From Bacteroidota bacterium (GTDB taxonomy: Bacteria > Bacteroidota > Bacteroidia > Chitinophagales > Chitinophagaceae): DNA of 6,014 bases. The first letter of the stretch is position 1; each line of letters opens with the position of its first letter. The notes below the pieces were generated by a model. The model saw nothing but the letters and a program-made list of their open reading frames with translations, was not told the origin of the DNA and did no database searches. Location: NCBI GenBank assembly GCA_947441205.1, contig CANETM010000108.1:1-6014 (forward strand). Reading direction: 5' to 3'. A program made the translations under genes and the position numbers. Positions 5,870 through 6,014 of this stretch are shown here, one piece after another.

Positions 5870-6014
5870 ATGTCATATATAATTGAAATTGATAGATTTA
5901 GAATTGTCCTACACCTGCTTAGATGTTTTATGCATTTAAGTATTCCCTTTATGGTAATGCCAAGTGAAATTTGGCCATTTGTAAGTATTTCTAATCATTC
6001 TGAAATTTATGACA
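5870..6014 (+). CDS. Unidentified protein, N-terminal fragment (runs off window)
   Basis: An ATG at 5870, three bases after the hydroxylase stop codon, opens a frame that stays open for 48 codons to the window edge. The peptide begins MSYIIEIDRFRIVLHL and contains a hydrophobic run from about residue 10 to residue 30 (with FMHLSIPFMVMPSEIW), which could be a membrane segment or a hydrophobic strand/helix. I do not recognise the family. The tight spacing and same orientation make it very likely the next gene of the operon, and its hydrophobic start would fit a membrane-linked role. Too little is visible to name a function, and the frame could still prove short. Confidence 0.55.
   Translation, partial: MSYIIEIDRFRIVLHLLRCFMHLSIPFMVMPSEIWPFVSISNHSEIYD

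Overview
The window is AT-rich (about one third G+C by eye). Reading frames are closely packed and overlapping, and their starts lack Shine-Dalgarno-type AGGAGG sequences. It also carries a DUF1566-type surface-protein fragment. Together these point to a member of the Bacteroidota (Flavobacteriia, Sphingobacteriia or Chitinophagia type). No rRNA, tRNA or other marker allows a finer placement.

Layout. Bases 1-390 are the 3' end of a gene for an extracellular-type protein with a DUF1566/Lcl (C-type-lectin-like) C-terminal domain. Bases 391-637 are non-coding. They contain a 130-140 bp imperfect palindrome (about 448-585) with an internal direct repeat, which looks like a dispersed intergenic repeat or a degenerate integron attC-like site. 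Bases 638-5866 hold five same-strand genes: (1) an NAD(P)-dependent extended SDR reductase, (2) a metallo-beta-lactamase (MBL)-fold hydrolase of the lactonase type, (3) an adenylate-forming enzyme of the PaaK / coenzyme F390 synthetase-related kind, (4) a KAS III/OleA-like thiolase-fold condensing enzyme, and (5) a membrane di-iron fatty-acid hydroxylase/sterol-desaturase family protein resembling alkylglycerol monooxygenase. A sixth frame starts 3 bases after gene 5 and runs off the window. Genes 1 to 4 overlap their neighbours by 14, 11 and 20 bases, so they are almost certainly one translationally coupled operon. Genes 5 and 6 follow closely.

How the genes may work together. All five complete products keep their catalytic motifs. 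A condensing enzyme, a ketoreductase-type SDR, an adenylating enzyme and a hydrolase repeat the chemical logic of the OleABCD long-chain olefin/beta-lactone pathway (OleA condensation, OleD reduction, OleC adenylation and lactonisation, OleB hydrolase). Here, however, the OleC role would be filled by a PaaK-type ligase, the OleB role by an MBL-fold enzyme instead of an alpha/beta-hydrolase, and a membrane lipid hydroxylase is added. I infer a dedicated pathway that makes a modified, probably membrane-associated, long-chain acyl product. The product cannot be read from the sequence. This cluster is the most interesting content of the window.
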